From Silanimonas sp. (GTDB lineage: Bacteria; Pseudomonadota; Gammaproteobacteria; Xanthomonadales; Xanthomonadaceae), in contig JAGXTI010000020.1 of assembly GCA_018334015.1 (NCBI GenBank), forward strand, positions 80,347 to 144,346: 64,000 nucleotides of DNA, read 5' to 3'. Every line of letters begins with the position of its first letter. Position 1 is the first letter of the stretch. The notes under the pieces are model-generated. The model did not search any database, had not been told where the DNA came from, and was given only the letters and a program-made list of their open reading frames with translations. Below are positions 31,442 through 44,064 of this stretch, piece after piece. A program made the translations under genes and the position numbers.

Positions 31442-31855
31442 ATGAACGCCGTGACCCATCCGACGCCCCAACAGGACACCCCGGCCCCGGCCCAAACCCG
31501 CGAAACGCCCGCGCTGCGCCCCCGCGTCGATATCCGCGAGGACGGCACCGGCATCACTTTGGTTGCCGACCTGCCAGGCGTGCCGAAGGACCGCCTCGAA
31601 CTGCGCGTGGAAGGCGACCAGCTCGCCATCGACGCCGAGATGGCGATCCCCGCGCCCGAGGACATGGAATCGGTGCACGGGGAAGTGTCGGTGCCGCGCT
31701 ACCGCCGGGTGTTCACTTTGAGCAAGGAACTCGATCCGGACGGCATCAGCGCCGACCTGCAGCAGGGCGTGCTGACGCTCCGCATCCCCAAGGCGCGCCA
31801 TGCCCAGCCCCGCCGGATCGCCGTCCAGGTGGGAAGCATGCCCTCGCCGGCATAG
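31442..31855 (+). CDS. Hsp20/alpha-crystallin small heat shock protein (second)
   Basis: A 137-residue small heat-shock protein paralogous to the one just upstream. A Pro/Thr-rich N-terminus (about 25 residues) precedes the alpha-crystallin domain: RPRVDIREDGTGITLVADLPGVPKDRLELRVEG, then VPRYRRVFTLSKELDPDGISADLQQGVLTLRIPK. The C-terminal IxV motif reads RRIAVQV. An ACTGGAGGACT ribosome site is present. The pair is probably co-transcribed from the promoter near 30900; two different sHsps often co-assemble. The closest matches by eye are xanthomonad Hsp20 proteins with the ADLPGV block. Confidence 0.92.
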   Translation: MNAVTHPTPQQDTPAPAQTRETPALRPRVDIREDGTGITLVADLPGVPKDRLELRVEGDQLAIDAEMAIPAPEDMESVHGEVSVPRYRRVFTLSKELDPDGISADLQQGVLTLRIPKARHAQPRRIAVQVGSMPSPA

Positions 31856-31979
31856 GCAGCAGCCTGGGCTTGGGCGTGCCCTCGGCCGGGTCGGGCGCCG
31901 CGTGTCCAGCCATCATTCGCGTCGCCGTCCTCGAAGTCGAACAGAGTGGGCCGATCAGGGGCGGTGGCGCCGGATCGGA

Positions 31980-32798
31980 TCAGTAGACGATCGCGCGCGC
32001 CTGCACGAATGCATAGAAGAACACCGCGTTCGGGTCGTTCTGCACCGTCTGCATCTCGCGGTGCATGCCCTCGACGGTGGCGCGGTCGACCTTGCTGGCC
32101 TCGATCAGCTGGTCGGCGGCCGACATCAGCAGCTCTTCCCAGAACGCGATCGTCTGCTTCCGGCGCGCCGGCTCGCGGTTGTCGAAGTGGAAGATCTTGA
32201 TCCCGGTCGTGACGTCGCGGTAGCCGTTGGCCATCAGCAGGTTGCCGAGCTTGGCACCGATGAACGGGTCGCCGCCCATGTCGATCTGGTAGTCGTTGAA
32301 CGCCATCCAGTAGCGCCAGGTGTTGGGCGAATACGGATCGAGCAGGAACGAGGCGTTCATCACCTCGGTGATGTAGATGACCGAGCCCGGTGCCAGCACG
32401 CGGCGCACTTCGCTGAGCACGCGCGCGGGCGAGGGCACGTGCTCGAGCACCCAGCACAGGAAGGCGGCGTCGAAGCTGCGCGGCTCGAACGGCAGATCGG
32501 TGGCGTCGGCCTGCTGAAGGGCGTAGCGGCCTTCGAACCAGGGCATCGCGCCGAGGTTGCGCCGTGCCGCCTCGATCTGCTTCTGCGCGAGCTCGACGCA
32601 AGTGACGTACAGTTCCGGGAAGCGTCGCAGCAGGATCTCGGTCTGTGCGCCGACGCCGCTGCCGACCTCCAGCAGGCGGCGCGCGCCGGTGTAGTCGATG
32701 TTGCGGAAGATGGTCGATTCCGCCAGGCGCGCCTGCTTGACCAGGCGCGCCTGTTCGGTTCCGGAGAAGCCGTGCAGGTAGGGGAAATCCTTGGACAT
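31980..32798 (-). CDS. class I SAM-dependent methyltransferase
   Basis: A 272-residue methyltransferase. Motif I is RRLLEVGSGVGAQTEILLRR (residues 41-60), the acidic loop is VTCVELAQKQIE, and motif II/III regions are FEPRSFDAAFLCWVLEHVPSP and VLAPGSVIYITEV. The C-terminal third (LDPYSPNTWRYWMAFNDYQ onward) is specific to a subgroup I do not recognise functionally. The start at 32798 begins at the subgroup's MSKDFPYLHGF and has only a weak ribosome site. It lies alone on the minus strand between convergent hsp20 genes and the groEL terminator. The substrate is unknown; small-molecule or polyketide-like methylation is possible. Confidence 0.85.
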   Translation of the reverse strand: MSKDFPYLHGFSGTEQARLVKQARLAESTIFRNIDYTGARRLLEVGSGVGAQTEILLRRFPELYVTCVELAQKQIEAARRNLGAMPWFEGRYALQQADATDLPFEPRSFDAAFLCWVLEHVPSPARVLSEVRRVLAPGSVIYITEVMNASFLLDPYSPNTWRYWMAFNDYQIDMGGDPFIGAKLGNLLMANGYRDVTTGIKIFHFDNREPARRKQTIAFWEELLMSAADQLIEASKVDRATVEGMHREMQTVQNDPNAVFFYAFVQARAIVY

Positions 32799-32969
32799 AC
32801 CGGTGCCCGGTAGGTGTCGGCTACCTTTTCGCACAGTCTGGCGAGTAGGCAGCGGCCGCGCAAGCGCCGTTTGTTTTGGGCACGCCCCGGACGTTCGAAA
32901 CGGGGATTGATTCCGCTGCCGAACACGCGCTCGAGATGCCGGCCGGCACGCGCACCACGGCCTGCGGAA

Positions 32970-33000
32970 AGAACGAAAGCCCCGCACAAAGCGGGGCTTC
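32970..33000 (-). terminator. terminator of the groES-groEL transcript
   Basis: On the minus strand a perfect eight-base stem (AAGCCCCGC with GCGGGGCTT, five-base loop) lies about 33 bases after the groEL stop and is followed by a T-rich stretch. Confidence 0.8.
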
Positions 33001-33032
33001 TGTTTGACGCGTGAGGCTTGGAGAGACCGAAC

Positions 33033-34694
<1,662 letters not shown>

Positions 34695-34748
34695 TCAATG
34701 CGTGAGAAAGGGGTTCGCGGCGGACGCCTGCGATCGACCCGGGATGAA

Positions 34749-35033
34749 TCAGAGGATCGCGAAGATGTCGTCTTCGCGGACGACCAGGTACTCGGTGCCG
34801 TCGAGCTTGACCTCGGTGCCGGCGTACTTGCCGAACAGCACCTTGTCGCCGGGCTTCACGGCCGGGGCGCGCGTGCTGCCGTTGTCCAGCGCCTTGCCGG
34901 CGCCGACGGCGATAACCTCGCCCTTGATCGGCTTCTCGGTGGCCGAATCGGGGATGACGATGCCACCCGCGGAGACCTTTTCTTCTTCCATGCGCTTGAT
35001 GACCACGCGGTCGAACAGCGGTTTGATGCTCAT
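34749..35033 (-). CDS. groES: co-chaperonin GroES (10 kDa)
   Basis: The 94-residue GroES forms the heptameric lid of the GroEL cage. Its sequence starts [20 protein letters not shown] and carries the mobile-loop segment [15 protein letters not shown], then [10 protein letters not shown] and [15 protein letters not shown]. The ATG at 35033 has a GAGGTG ribosome site; the longer frame to 35129 passes through the CIRCE operator and is not coding. It is the first gene of the groESL operon. Confidence 0.98.
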   Translation of the reverse strand: MSIKPLFDRVVIKRMEEEKVSAGGIVIPDSATEKPIKGEVIAVGAGKALDNGSTRAPAVKPGDKVLFGKYAGTEVKLDGTEYLVVREDDIFAIL

Positions 35034-35089
35034 GAGGGACACCTCTTTACCTTGATGATCAATGGGTTGTGTTGGGCGGCCCGGCGCTG

Positions 35090-35116
35090 GCAGCACTCGA
35101 ACGGGCCGAGTGCCAA
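35090..35116 (-). promoter_or_regulatory. CIRCE operator (HrcA-binding site) upstream of groES
   Basis: The dyad GCACTC-N9-GAGTGC (core 35093-35113), with extra TTG/CAG flanks, matches the CIRCE consensus TTAGCACTC-N9-GAGTGCTAA closely. It lies about 57 bases before the groES start, in the leader between promoter and gene. HrcA binding here would repress groESL at normal temperature. The hrcA gene is not in the window. Confidence 0.85.
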
Positions 35117-35163
35117 TTCCAGCACACAACGATGACCAAAAAAGCCATCGGGGCGCAGACCGG

Positions 35164-35191
35164 AGATGGGGCGGGCTTTGCGGCTTTCAAG
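35164..35191 (-). promoter_or_regulatory. sigma-32 promoter of groES-groEL
   Basis: On the minus strand CTTGAAA (35191-35185) and CCCCATCT (35171-35164) are separated by exactly 13 bases, a full match to the sigma-32 consensus. The first transcribed base would fall near 35157, so the transcript includes the CIRCE element. The site overlaps the leader of the divergent cutA gene. Confidence 0.88.
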
Positions 35192-35231
35192 GGGGTCGCC
35201 CGAAACGCGGGCTTGGACGCACAATCGGGCC

Positions 35232-35567
35232 ATGTCCGCCCTGATCGTCTTTTGCACCCTGCCGGCCGATGCCGCCGACCGCCTCGCCCGCCTGCTGGTG
35301 GAGCAGCGCCTCGCCGCCTGCGTGCAGGCCCTGCCGGGCCTGCGCAGCACCTACCGCTGGGCCGGCAGCGTCACGCAGGCCGACGAAACCCTGCTGCTGA
35401 TCAAGACCAGCGCCGCCCGCTACGCCGCCCTGGAACGCACGCTGGCCGCCCACCACCCCTACGAACTGCCCGAGATTCTGGCGGTGGACGCCAGTGCCGG
35501 CCTGCCGGCCTACCTGCGCTGGCTGGCCGAGGAAAGCGCCGCCGGCGAAACCGGCGACGCCGATTGA
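35232..35567 (+). CDS. cutA: divalent-cation tolerance protein CutA
   Basis: The 111-residue CutA1-family protein forms a trimer with a PII-like ferredoxin fold. Blocks: VFCTLPADAADRLARLLVEQRLAACVQALPG, STYRWAGSVTQADETLLLIKTS and HPYELPEILAVDA near the C-terminus. E. coli CutA affects copper tolerance, but the family's biochemical role is debated. The ATG at 35232 is chosen by homology; the longer frame from 35166 would start inside the groES promoter. It is divergent from groES, whose sigma-32 promoter lies 41 bases upstream of this start. Close packing of cutA with groESL and dsbD is common in proteobacteria. Confidence 0.92.
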   Translation: MSALIVFCTLPADAADRLARLLVEQRLAACVQALPGLRSTYRWAGSVTQADETLLLIKTSAARYAALERTLAAHHPYELPEILAVDASAGLPAYLRWLAEESAAGETGDAD

Positions 35568-35585
35568 AGCCCGACCCGCGCTCGC

Positions 35586-36218
35586 TCAGGGCGCGCGCGG
35601 CGGCGTTTCGCCGTTGTGGATGAACTTCTCGAACACCCGGCTGTAGTCGCGGGTGGTGTGGCGGTCGAGCATGGCGGCGTTGAGGTTGTCGAGCACGGCA
35701 TTGAAATGCGCCACCACGGCGGCCTCGCCCTGCACGCCGCCGAGCTTGAGCATGCCGCCCATCGCCTCCAGCGTGCGCAGCGCGTTGTCGCGGCCGGTGG
35801 CGTCACGCGACTGCTGGCGACCGATGGCGATCAGTGCCTTGTAGATGTCTTTGACCTGCTCGATGAAGCTCTTCTTGACGTCGATGCTGAAGGCGGTCTC
35901 GCCGATCGAGAACTTCAGCTCCACGTCCATGTCGAGGTTGCCGGCGGTCTCGATGGCGCAGAAGCCGATGCGGCTGCTGGCGAACTCGTAACGCTTGACC
36001 ATGCGCTTGGTCGAAACGGCCGAGTCGCCATCGACATGGATCAGCGCGAGGTTGGTGAAGCAGTACTCGTCCTTCTTCGACTTGATCAGGAAGAAGATGC
36101 GCTCGGCGTCCTCGTGGAACAGGTAGTCGTCGGCGTCGACCTTGTGGAAATCGGAGGGCGGGACGATGACGCCGATGTCACTGATGCCGAAGGCCTCGGC
36201 GGCGAGTTTGCCGAACAT
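35586..36218 (-). CDS. bacterial PH-domain protein (YvbH type)
   Basis: A 210-residue cytoplasmic protein. The first ~125 residues match the YvbH-like pleckstrin-homology domain: MFGKLAAEAFGISDIGVIVPP, DADDYLFHEDAERIFFLIKSKKDEYCFTNLALIHVDG, KRMVKRYEF and DVELKFSIGETAFSIDVKKSFIEQVKDIYKALIAI. The remaining C-terminal part is helical. Bacterial PH domains form ring-like oligomers of unknown purpose. The start at 36218 begins the family block; the long upstream frame is antisense to dsbD. The gene ends 18 bases from the convergent cutA gene and is divergent from dsbD. Confidence 0.82.
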   Translation of the reverse strand: MFGKLAAEAFGISDIGVIVPPSDFHKVDADDYLFHEDAERIFFLIKSKKDEYCFTNLALIHVDGDSAVSTKRMVKRYEFASSRIGFCAIETAGNLDMDVELKFSIGETAFSIDVKKSFIEQVKDIYKALIAIGRQQSRDATGRDNALRTLEAMGGMLKLGGVQGEAAVVAHFNAVLDNLNAAMLDRHTTRDYSRVFEKFIHNGETPPRAP

Positions 36219-36358
36219 GCTGGAACCCCTTGCGTTGTAAGAGGCTGTGAGCCTAGCCCGACCGTTGTTACGCGGCGGTGGAGCGCCGACGACCTCACCG
36301 TGACGGCAAACGACAGTGGCGCGGCGATAATGGCCGCCGCCCCGCCACCGAGTCGCCG

Positions 36359-38119
36359 ATGCCCACGCTGCGCCTGTTCTCCCTCTTCGCCTTGCTGCTG
36401 GGCCTGTGGCTGCCGGTCGCGGCGGCCAGCGACCTGCTCGGCACGGCACCGCGCAGCAGCACCCTGCTCGGCGGCCCGGCCGTTGCCGGGGGGGTCGGCC
36501 CGCCGCTGCCCGAGGCCCAGGCCTTCCGGGTCGATCTGGCCGCCGAGAGCGCGGAGCGGCTGCTGCTGCGCTTCCAGATCGCGCCCGGCTACTACGTCTA
36601 CCGCGACAAGATCCGCATCAGCGTGCTGCGCCCGGCCGGGCTTGCCGTGGCGGTCGAGCACTGGCCCGAGGCCCGGACCCACAGTGACCCCTTCTTTGGC
36701 GAACAGGCGGTTTATTTCGATGAAGCCACCCTGCCCCTGCGGCTGAACCCGGCGGCCGGCGGCGCCCTTCTGCGCCTGCAGATCGATTTCATGGCCTGCC
36801 AGGACGGCGGCATCTGCTACCCGCCCCTGCAACGCCAGCTGGAGGTGCAGACCCCCGCCGCCGCCGCAGGGCGCGGGTTCGACGGCCTGCTGCTGGCGCT
36901 GGGGCTGGCCTTGCTGGGCGGCCTGATCCTCAACCTGATGCCCTGCGTGCTGCCGATCCTCTCGCTCAAGGTGCTGAGCCTGAGCGGCAGTCCCGATCCC
37001 GCGGCCTCGCGCCGCACCGCGCTGGGCTACACCGCCGGCGTGGTGCTGGGCTTTGCCGCACTCGGCGCGCTCGCCTTCTTCCTGCGCGAGCTGGGGCTGG
37101 CGTTGGGCTGGGGCTTCCAATTGCAGCAACCGGCCGTGGTGGCCGGGCTGGCGCTGTTGATGCTGGCCATCGGCCTCGCCCTGTCGGGTCTGTTCACCCT
37201 GGGCGGTAGCGCCACCGGGCTGGGCGATGCCCTGAGCCGACGCTCCGGCACCACCGGCGATTTCTTCACCGGCCTGCTGGCGGTGCTGGTGGCCGCGCCC
37301 TGCACGGCCCCGTTCATGGGCGCCGCTCTGGCCTATGCCTTCGCCGCGCCGCCAGCGGCCGGCTTCGGCGTGTTCATCGCACTCGGCCTGGGCCTCGCCC
37401 TGCCGTTTTTGCTGATCGGTTTCGTTCCGGCGCTGGCCCGATGCCTGCCCCGGCCCGGCGCCTGGATGGCGACCTTCAAGCAGGCGCTGGCCTTTCCGAT
37501 GTACCTGACCGCCGCCTGGCTGGCCTGGGTGCTGGCCCAGCAGCGCGGCGCCGATGCCATCGGCTGGCTGCTGGGCGGCGCGGTGGTGCTGGCCTTCGGC
37601 CTGTGGGCCGGCGAGCGCCTGCGGTTCCATGCCGGTGTTTGGCGCTGGCTGGCCGGCGCGGTGGTGCTGGCCGGGCTGGCCGTGCTCGGGCCGATCCACC
37701 ATCTCGATCGCCCGGCCTCCCGCCCGGCCGAGATCATCGCCACCCCAGCCGCGGCCGACGGCAGCGAGCCCTGGAGCATGGCGCGGCTGGCTGAACTGCG
37801 TGCCGAAGGTCGGCCGGTGTTCGTCAACATGACCGCCGACTGGTGCATCACCTGCAAAGCCAACGAGCGCACCGTACTGGCCTCCGAGCGCTTCCACACC
37901 GCCCTGCGCACCACCGGCGCGGCCTACCTCAAGGGCGACTGGACCGGGGTCGATCCCGCCATCACCGCCTACCTGCAAAGCCACGGCGCGATCGGCGTGC
38001 CCTTCTATGCGGTCTACCCGGCCGACGGCGGCCCAGCACGCCGGTTGCCCGAACTTCTGAGCCCCGGCCTGGTCGAACAGGCCCTGCATGATGCAGCCCC
38101 AAACGGAGTCCCACGATGA
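36359..38119 (+). CDS. dsbD: thiol:disulfide interchange protein DsbD
   Basis: A 586-residue three-domain electron shuttle that carries reducing power from cytoplasmic thioredoxin to periplasmic DsbC, DsbG and cytochrome-assembly thioredoxins. A signal peptide (1-23) precedes the alpha domain with its cysteine pair ACQDGGICYPP (Cys147, Cys153). The eight-helix membrane domain has the redox cysteines in LMPCVLPILSLK (Cys196) and APCTAPFMG (Cys315). The C-terminal thioredoxin domain has WCITC (Cys496, Cys499). All six catalytic cysteines are present. The ATG at 36359 starts the signal peptide. Its stop overlaps the start of the TlpA-like gene (ATGA). Confidence 0.95.
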   Translation: MPTLRLFSLFALLLGLWLPVAAASDLLGTAPRSSTLLGGPAVAGGVGPPLPEAQAFRVDLAAESAERLLLRFQIAPGYYVYRDKIRISVLRPAGLAVAVEHWPEARTHSDPFFGEQAVYFDEATLPLRLNPAAGGALLRLQIDFMACQDGGICYPPLQRQLEVQTPAAAAGRGFDGLLLALGLALLGGLILNLMPCVLPILSLKVLSLSGSPDPAASRRTALGYTAGVVLGFAALGALAFFLRELGLALGWGFQLQQPAVVAGLALLMLAIGLALSGLFTLGGSATGLGDALSRRSGTTGDFFTGLLAVLVAAPCTAPFMGAALAYAFAAPPAAGFGVFIALGLGLALPFLLIGFVPALARCLPRPGAWMATFKQALAFPMYLTAAWLAWVLAQQRGADAIGWLLGGAVVLAFGLWAGERLRFHAGVWRWLAGAVVLAGLAVLGPIHHLDRPASRPAEIIATPAAADGSEPWSMARLAELRAEGRPVFVNMTADWCITCKANERTVLASERFHTALRTTGAAYLKGDWTGVDPAITAYLQSHGAIGVPFYAVYPADGGPARRLPELLSPGLVEQALHDAAPNGVPR

Positions 38120-38685
38120 AACCCGCCCTGCAATGGACCCTGATCGCCGCGTTCGCGCTCGGCAGCCTCGGCCTCGGCCTGTGGCTGCGCGAAGCCATGG
38201 ACCAGGCCAACACACCGCCGCCACCGCCCGGCCTGAACGTGGTCGCGCTCGGCGAATCGGCCGAGCCCTTGCTTGGCACCACGCTGGACGGGGTCAACCA
38301 ACCCCTGCCCGGTGACGGCCGCTGGCGGCTGATCAATTTCTGGGCGAGCTGGTGCCCGCCCTGCGTCAAGGAGATGCCGGTGCTCGATGCTTACTACCAG
38401 GCCCAGGGCAGCACCGGCGTACAGGTGATTGGCATCGCCTTGGAAGATGCCGCCGACGCCTACGCGTTTCTGCAGCGGGTGCCGGTGGACTTTCCCATTT
38501 TCGCCGAACCCAACACCCGCACCGACAGCTCGGTGCGGCTGGGCAACACCCGGGGCGTGCTGCCCTACACCGTGCTGATCGACCCGCAGGGGCGGCTGGT
38601 CGCCCGGCACGAGCGGCCCTTTCCCGATGTTGCGGCGGTGGCGGACTGGGTCGAGGAGGGCATCGCGGCGGCGGGCAGGGATTGA
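38116..38685 (+). CDS. TlpA-family membrane-anchored thioredoxin
   Basis: A 189-residue periplasmic thioredoxin-like protein. One N-terminal membrane anchor (residues 8-24) is followed by the TlpA/ResA-like fold with the active site FWASWCPPCVKEMPVLDAYY (Cys80, Cys83) and the cis-proline block GVLPYTVLIDPQGRL. Such proteins reduce apocytochrome c or other periplasmic disulfides and take electrons from DsbD-type proteins. It overlaps dsbD by four bases (ATGA), which supports a donor-acceptor pair. A long perfect hairpin follows the stop. Confidence 0.92.
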   Translation: MKPALQWTLIAAFALGSLGLGLWLREAMDQANTPPPPPGLNVVALGESAEPLLGTTLDGVNQPLPGDGRWRLINFWASWCPPCVKEMPVLDAYYQAQGSTGVQVIGIALEDAADAYAFLQRVPVDFPIFAEPNTRTDSSVRLGNTRGVLPYTVLIDPQGRLVARHERPFPDVAAVADWVEEGIAAAGRD

Positions 38686-38739
38686 AGCAATCTGCGCGCT
38701 CAACCCCTTCGGGGTTGAGCGCGCAGGCAAATGCTTCAA
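38682..38739. repeat. nested perfect inverted repeat (15-base stem inside an 8-base outer stem)
   Basis: The inner stem TGCGCGCTCAACCCC / GGGGTTGAGCGCGCA (38693-38725) closes on a TTC loop. It is flanked by an outer pair TTGAAGCA / TGCTTCAA. No T-run follows, so it may be a REP-like element, an mRNA-stabilising hairpin for dsbD-tlpA, or a boundary of the AT-rich cassette next to it. Confidence 0.8.
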
Positions 38740-38799
38740 TTCTTCGGCTATACGCTTTGACGGCTGGCCAGCCCATCGTGGGCTTTCCGCCCACACGAC

Positions 38800-39002
38800 T
38801 CAATTCATGTATATAAAAACAGCCAACAGCACGACAGTTGAGACTGTCGCAATCGTGAAGCCGATATTGACAAGCCGCTCGTGCCGATCCGGGCTTTCTT
38901 TTTTGATTTTTCTTAAAATCAAGTTCCAGACCAAGAAAGACATCACAAGAACAACGATGGGCAGGATAGACCACGGTATGAAATCACCATGGAGAACAGC
39001 GT

Positions 39003-39006
<4 letters not shown>
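38800..39006 (-). CDS. small two-helix membrane protein of unknown function
   Basis: A 68-residue protein with two strongly hydrophobic segments: WSILPIVVLVMSFLVWNLIL (about residues 12-31) and FTIATVSTVVLLAVFIYM (about 50-67). They are joined by a short charged loop (RKIKKESPDRHERL). Its ATG overlaps the stop of the upstream exported-protein gene (ATGA), so the two are coupled. Base composition is about 46% GC. Small membrane proteins immediately downstream of secreted proteins are sometimes immunity proteins for membrane-active toxins, but there is no direct evidence for that here. No family was recognised. Confidence 0.62.
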
Positions 39007-39974
<968 letters not shown>

Positions 39975-40186
39975 GGAAGACCTCCTCGGGCAGGGACTGC
40001 GGGCTACGCCTTCAGACTCTATTCACACTCCCGGTCAAGAAAAAGTGAAGTCGCATCGTCGATGGCGGCTGGTTGGCGCGCTAAGCAATCAGCAGGGAGG
40101 TGGTGAGCCGAATTCAAACGGCTTCGATCTGCCCCCCAACGGCCGCGAACGACTGGACTCTTTGCTCGATTCGCGGCAGGCTGTGC

Positions 40187-40210
40187 GCCCTTGCCCTTGC
40201 CCTTGCCCTT
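40187..40210. repeat. four hexanucleotide tandem repeats in the aroQ leader
   Basis: The unit GCCCTT occurs four times perfectly, ending 14 bases before the aroQ start codon. Slippage would change leader length by six bases and could alter spacing to the ribosome site. Confidence 0.85.
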
Positions 40211-40224
40211 GCAGCCGCAGCCCG

Positions 40225-40689
40225 ATGGCCTCGATCCTGGTCCTGCACGGCCCCAACCTCAACCTGCTCGGCCACCGCGAGCCGGCGGTCTACGGCCACG
40301 ACACGCTGGAGGCGATCAACACCCGGCTGGCCCTGCGCGCCAGCGCCGCCGGGCACGAACTGCTGGCCTTCCAGAGCAATGCCGAGCATGCGCTGGTCGA
40401 GCGCGTGCAGGCCACCCGCCTCGACGGCACCGCCTTCGTGCTGATCAACCCGGCGGCCTACACCCACACCTCGGTGGCCCTGCGCGACGCTTTCGCCGCG
40501 GTGGGCACGCCCTTCATCGAGGTGCACCTCTCCAATCCGCACGCCCGCGAGCCCTTCCGCCACCACAGCCACCTGGCCGACCTGGCCGTGGGCGTGGTCT
40601 GCGGCTTCGGCGCGCAGAGCTACCTGCTGGCACTGGAAGCCGCCATCGCCCGGCTGGATGCCGCCCGCCGCGACACCGCGGCGCGCTGA
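40225..40689 (+). CDS. aroQ: type II 3-dehydroquinate dehydratase
   Basis: The 154-residue enzyme converts 3-dehydroquinate to 3-dehydroshikimate, the third step of aromatic amino-acid synthesis, as a dodecamer in the cytoplasm. Active-site blocks: [17 protein letters not shown], the catalytic loop with Arg/Tyr, [31 protein letters not shown] and [17 protein letters not shown]. Length is typical. The ATG at 40225 is chosen by homology; the longer frame upstream runs through repeats. The ribosome site is poor. It stands just before accB-accC, an arrangement common in gammaproteobacteria. Confidence 0.96.
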   Translation: MASILVLHGPNLNLLGHREPAVYGHDTLEAINTRLALRASAAGHELLAFQSNAEHALVERVQATRLDGTAFVLINPAAYTHTSVALRDAFAAVGTPFIEVHLSNPHAREPFRHHSHLADLAVGVVCGFGAQSYLLALEAAIARLDAARRDTAAR

Positions 40690-40747
40690 ACCCCCGCGCC
40701 ACTGGCCCTTTCGCCTCCCTTTCCTCTCACCGCCCGCGAGCCCACCC

Positions 40748-41233
40748 ATGGATCTCCGCAAAATCAAGGCGCTGATCGACCTGCTCGAGAAGTCCAACCT
40801 CACCGAAATCGAGATCAAGGAGGGCGAGGAATCCGTCCGCCTCTCGCGCGCCAGCCGCGCCGCACCGGCTCCCGCCTACGTCCATGCCGCCCCGGCCGAA
40901 CCGGCTCAGGCCCCGCTCAGCCACGCCGCCCCGGTCAAGGCCCCGGCCGCCGAGCACGCCAGCGAGTCGCACGGCAAGGCCGCCAAGGAGCTGCCGGACG
41001 GCCACACCATCCGCTCGCCGATGGTCGGCACCTTCTACGCCAGCCCCAACCCCGACGCGCCGGCCTTCGTCAAAGTCGGCCAGGTGGTGAAGGCCGGCGA
41101 CACGCTCGGCATCATCGAGGCGATGAAAATGTTCAACCCGATCGAGGCCGACGTCAGCGGTACGGTACGGGCGATTCTGGTCAAAAGCGGCCAGCCGATC
41201 GAATTCGACGAACCGATGTTCGTGATCGCCTGA
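40748..41233 (+). CDS. accB: acetyl-CoA carboxylase biotin carboxyl carrier protein
   Basis: The 161-residue BCCP carries the biotin that moves CO2 between the AccC and AccAD subunits in fatty-acid synthesis. An N-terminal helical region ([20 protein letters not shown]) is followed by an Ala/Pro-rich linker (about 35-80) and the biotinyl domain with the modified lysine in EAMKMFN (Lys127). It precedes accC by ten bases on the same strand, the usual accBC operon. Confidence 0.96.
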   Translation: MDLRKIKALIDLLEKSNLTEIEIKEGEESVRLSRASRAAPAPAYVHAAPAEPAQAPLSHAAPVKAPAAEHASESHGKAAKELPDGHTIRSPMVGTFYASPNPDAPAFVKVGQVVKAGDTLGIIEAMKMFNPIEADVSGTVRAILVKSGQPIEFDEPMFVIA

Positions 41234-41243
41234 GCGCACCCTC

Positions 41244-42611
41244 ATGTTGAAGAAAGTCGTCATCGCCAACCGCGGCGAAATCGCTCTGCGCATCATGCGT
41301 GCCTGCCACGCGCTGGGCATCCAGACCGTGGCCGTGCACAGCACCGTCGATCGCAACCTCAAGCACGTGGCGATGGCCGACGAATCCGTCTGCATCGGCC
41401 CCGCACCCTCGGCCGAGAGCTACCTCAACATCCCGGCGATCATCGCCGCCGCGGAAGTGACCGACGCCGACGGCATCCATCCGGGTTACGGCTTCCTCTC
41501 CGAGAACGCCACCTTCGCCGAGCGCGTCGAGGCCTCGGGCTTCGTCTTCATCGGCCCCACCGCGGAGGTCATCCGCATGATGGGCGACAAGGTCGAGGCG
41601 ATCCGCGCCATGAAAGAGGCCGGCGTGCCCTGCGTGCCCGGCTCCGGCGGCCCGCTCACCGAGGACGAGGACGAATGCCTGCGGATGGGCCGTGAGATCG
41701 GCTACCCGGTCATCATCAAGGCGGCGGGCGGCGGCGGCGGCCGCGGCATGCGGGTGGTGCGCGAGGAGGGCGCGCTGATCAGCGCCATCGCCACCACCCA
41801 GGCCGAGGCCAAGGCCGCCTTCGGCAACGGCATGGTCTACATGGAGAAGTTCCTCGAGAACCCGCGCCATGTCGAGATCCAGGTGCTGGCCGACGGCCAG
41901 GGCAACGCCATCCATCTGGGCGAGCGCGACTGCTCGATGCAGCGCCGCCACCAGAAAGTGGTCGAAGAAGCCCCCGCCCCCGGCCTCAGCGAGCAGCAGC
42001 GCGCCGAGATCGGCAAGGTCTGCGTCGATGCCTGCCTGCGCATCGGTTACCGCGGTGCGGGCACTTTCGAGTTCCTCTACGAGAACGGCCGCTTCTACTT
42101 CATCGAGATGAACACCCGCATCCAAGTCGAGCATCCGGTGACGGAGATGGTCACCGGTATCGATCTGGTGCGCGAACAGCTGCTGATCGCCGGCGGCCAG
42201 AAGCTCACGATCAAGCAGCAGGATGTGGTGCTGCGCGGCCACGCCATCGAATGCCGGATCAATGCCGAAGACCCCGAGACCTTCACGCCCTGCCCCGGCC
42301 TGATCAAGCACTTCCACGCCGCCGGCGGCCCCGGCGTGCGGGTCGATTCGCACATCTACGAAGGCTACAAGGTGCCGCCGAACTACGACTCGATGATCGG
42401 CAAGCTGATCGTGCATGGCGCCACCCGCGCCCAGGCGATTGCGCGGATGCGCGTGGCGCTGGCCGAGATGATCGTCGACGGCATCAAGACCAACATCCCG
42501 CTGCAGCAGCGCATCATGGCCGACATCGGCTTCCAGCAGGGCGGCACCAACATCCATTACCTGGAAAAGCGGCTGGCCGAGCGCCGGGAAAAGAGCTTCG
42601 GGCTGGGCTGA
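41244..42611 (+). CDS. accC: acetyl-CoA carboxylase biotin carboxylase subunit
   Basis: The 455-residue enzyme uses ATP and bicarbonate to carboxylate biotin on AccB. It has the N-terminal block [20 protein letters not shown], the glycine-rich ATP lid [38 protein letters not shown], and the active-site block [20 protein letters not shown]. Length matches the 445-455 norm. It forms an operon with accB. Confidence 0.97.
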   Translation: MLKKVVIANRGEIALRIMRACHALGIQTVAVHSTVDRNLKHVAMADESVCIGPAPSAESYLNIPAIIAAAEVTDADGIHPGYGFLSENATFAERVEASGFVFIGPTAEVIRMMGDKVEAIRAMKEAGVPCVPGSGGPLTEDEDECLRMGREIGYPVIIKAAGGGGGRGMRVVREEGALISAIATTQAEAKAAFGNGMVYMEKFLENPRHVEIQVLADGQGNAIHLGERDCSMQRRHQKVVEEAPAPGLSEQQRAEIGKVCVDACLRIGYRGAGTFEFLYENGRFYFIEMNTRIQVEHPVTEMVTGIDLVREQLLIAGGQKLTIKQQDVVLRGHAIECRINAEDPETFTPCPGLIKHFHAAGGPGVRVDSHIYEGYKVPPNYDSMIGKLIVHGATRAQAIARMRVALAEMIVDGIKTNIPLQQRIMADIGFQQGGTNIHYLEKRLAERREKSFGLG

Positions 42612-42681
42612 GGCAGGTCCACCGACGGGCCTGCCGGGTCTAAGGCCGATCGCCCTTGCGAGCGCGTGCGACAATCGCGGC

Positions 42682-44055
<1,374 letters not shown>

Positions 44056-44064
44056 AAGCGCCCT

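Noticed and set aside
36086-38224. 712-codon open frame on the minus strand over dsbD
   Set aside because: dsbD on the plus strand has all six redox cysteines and a signal peptide. The minus frame is low-complexity Gln/Gly/Arg-rich sequence.
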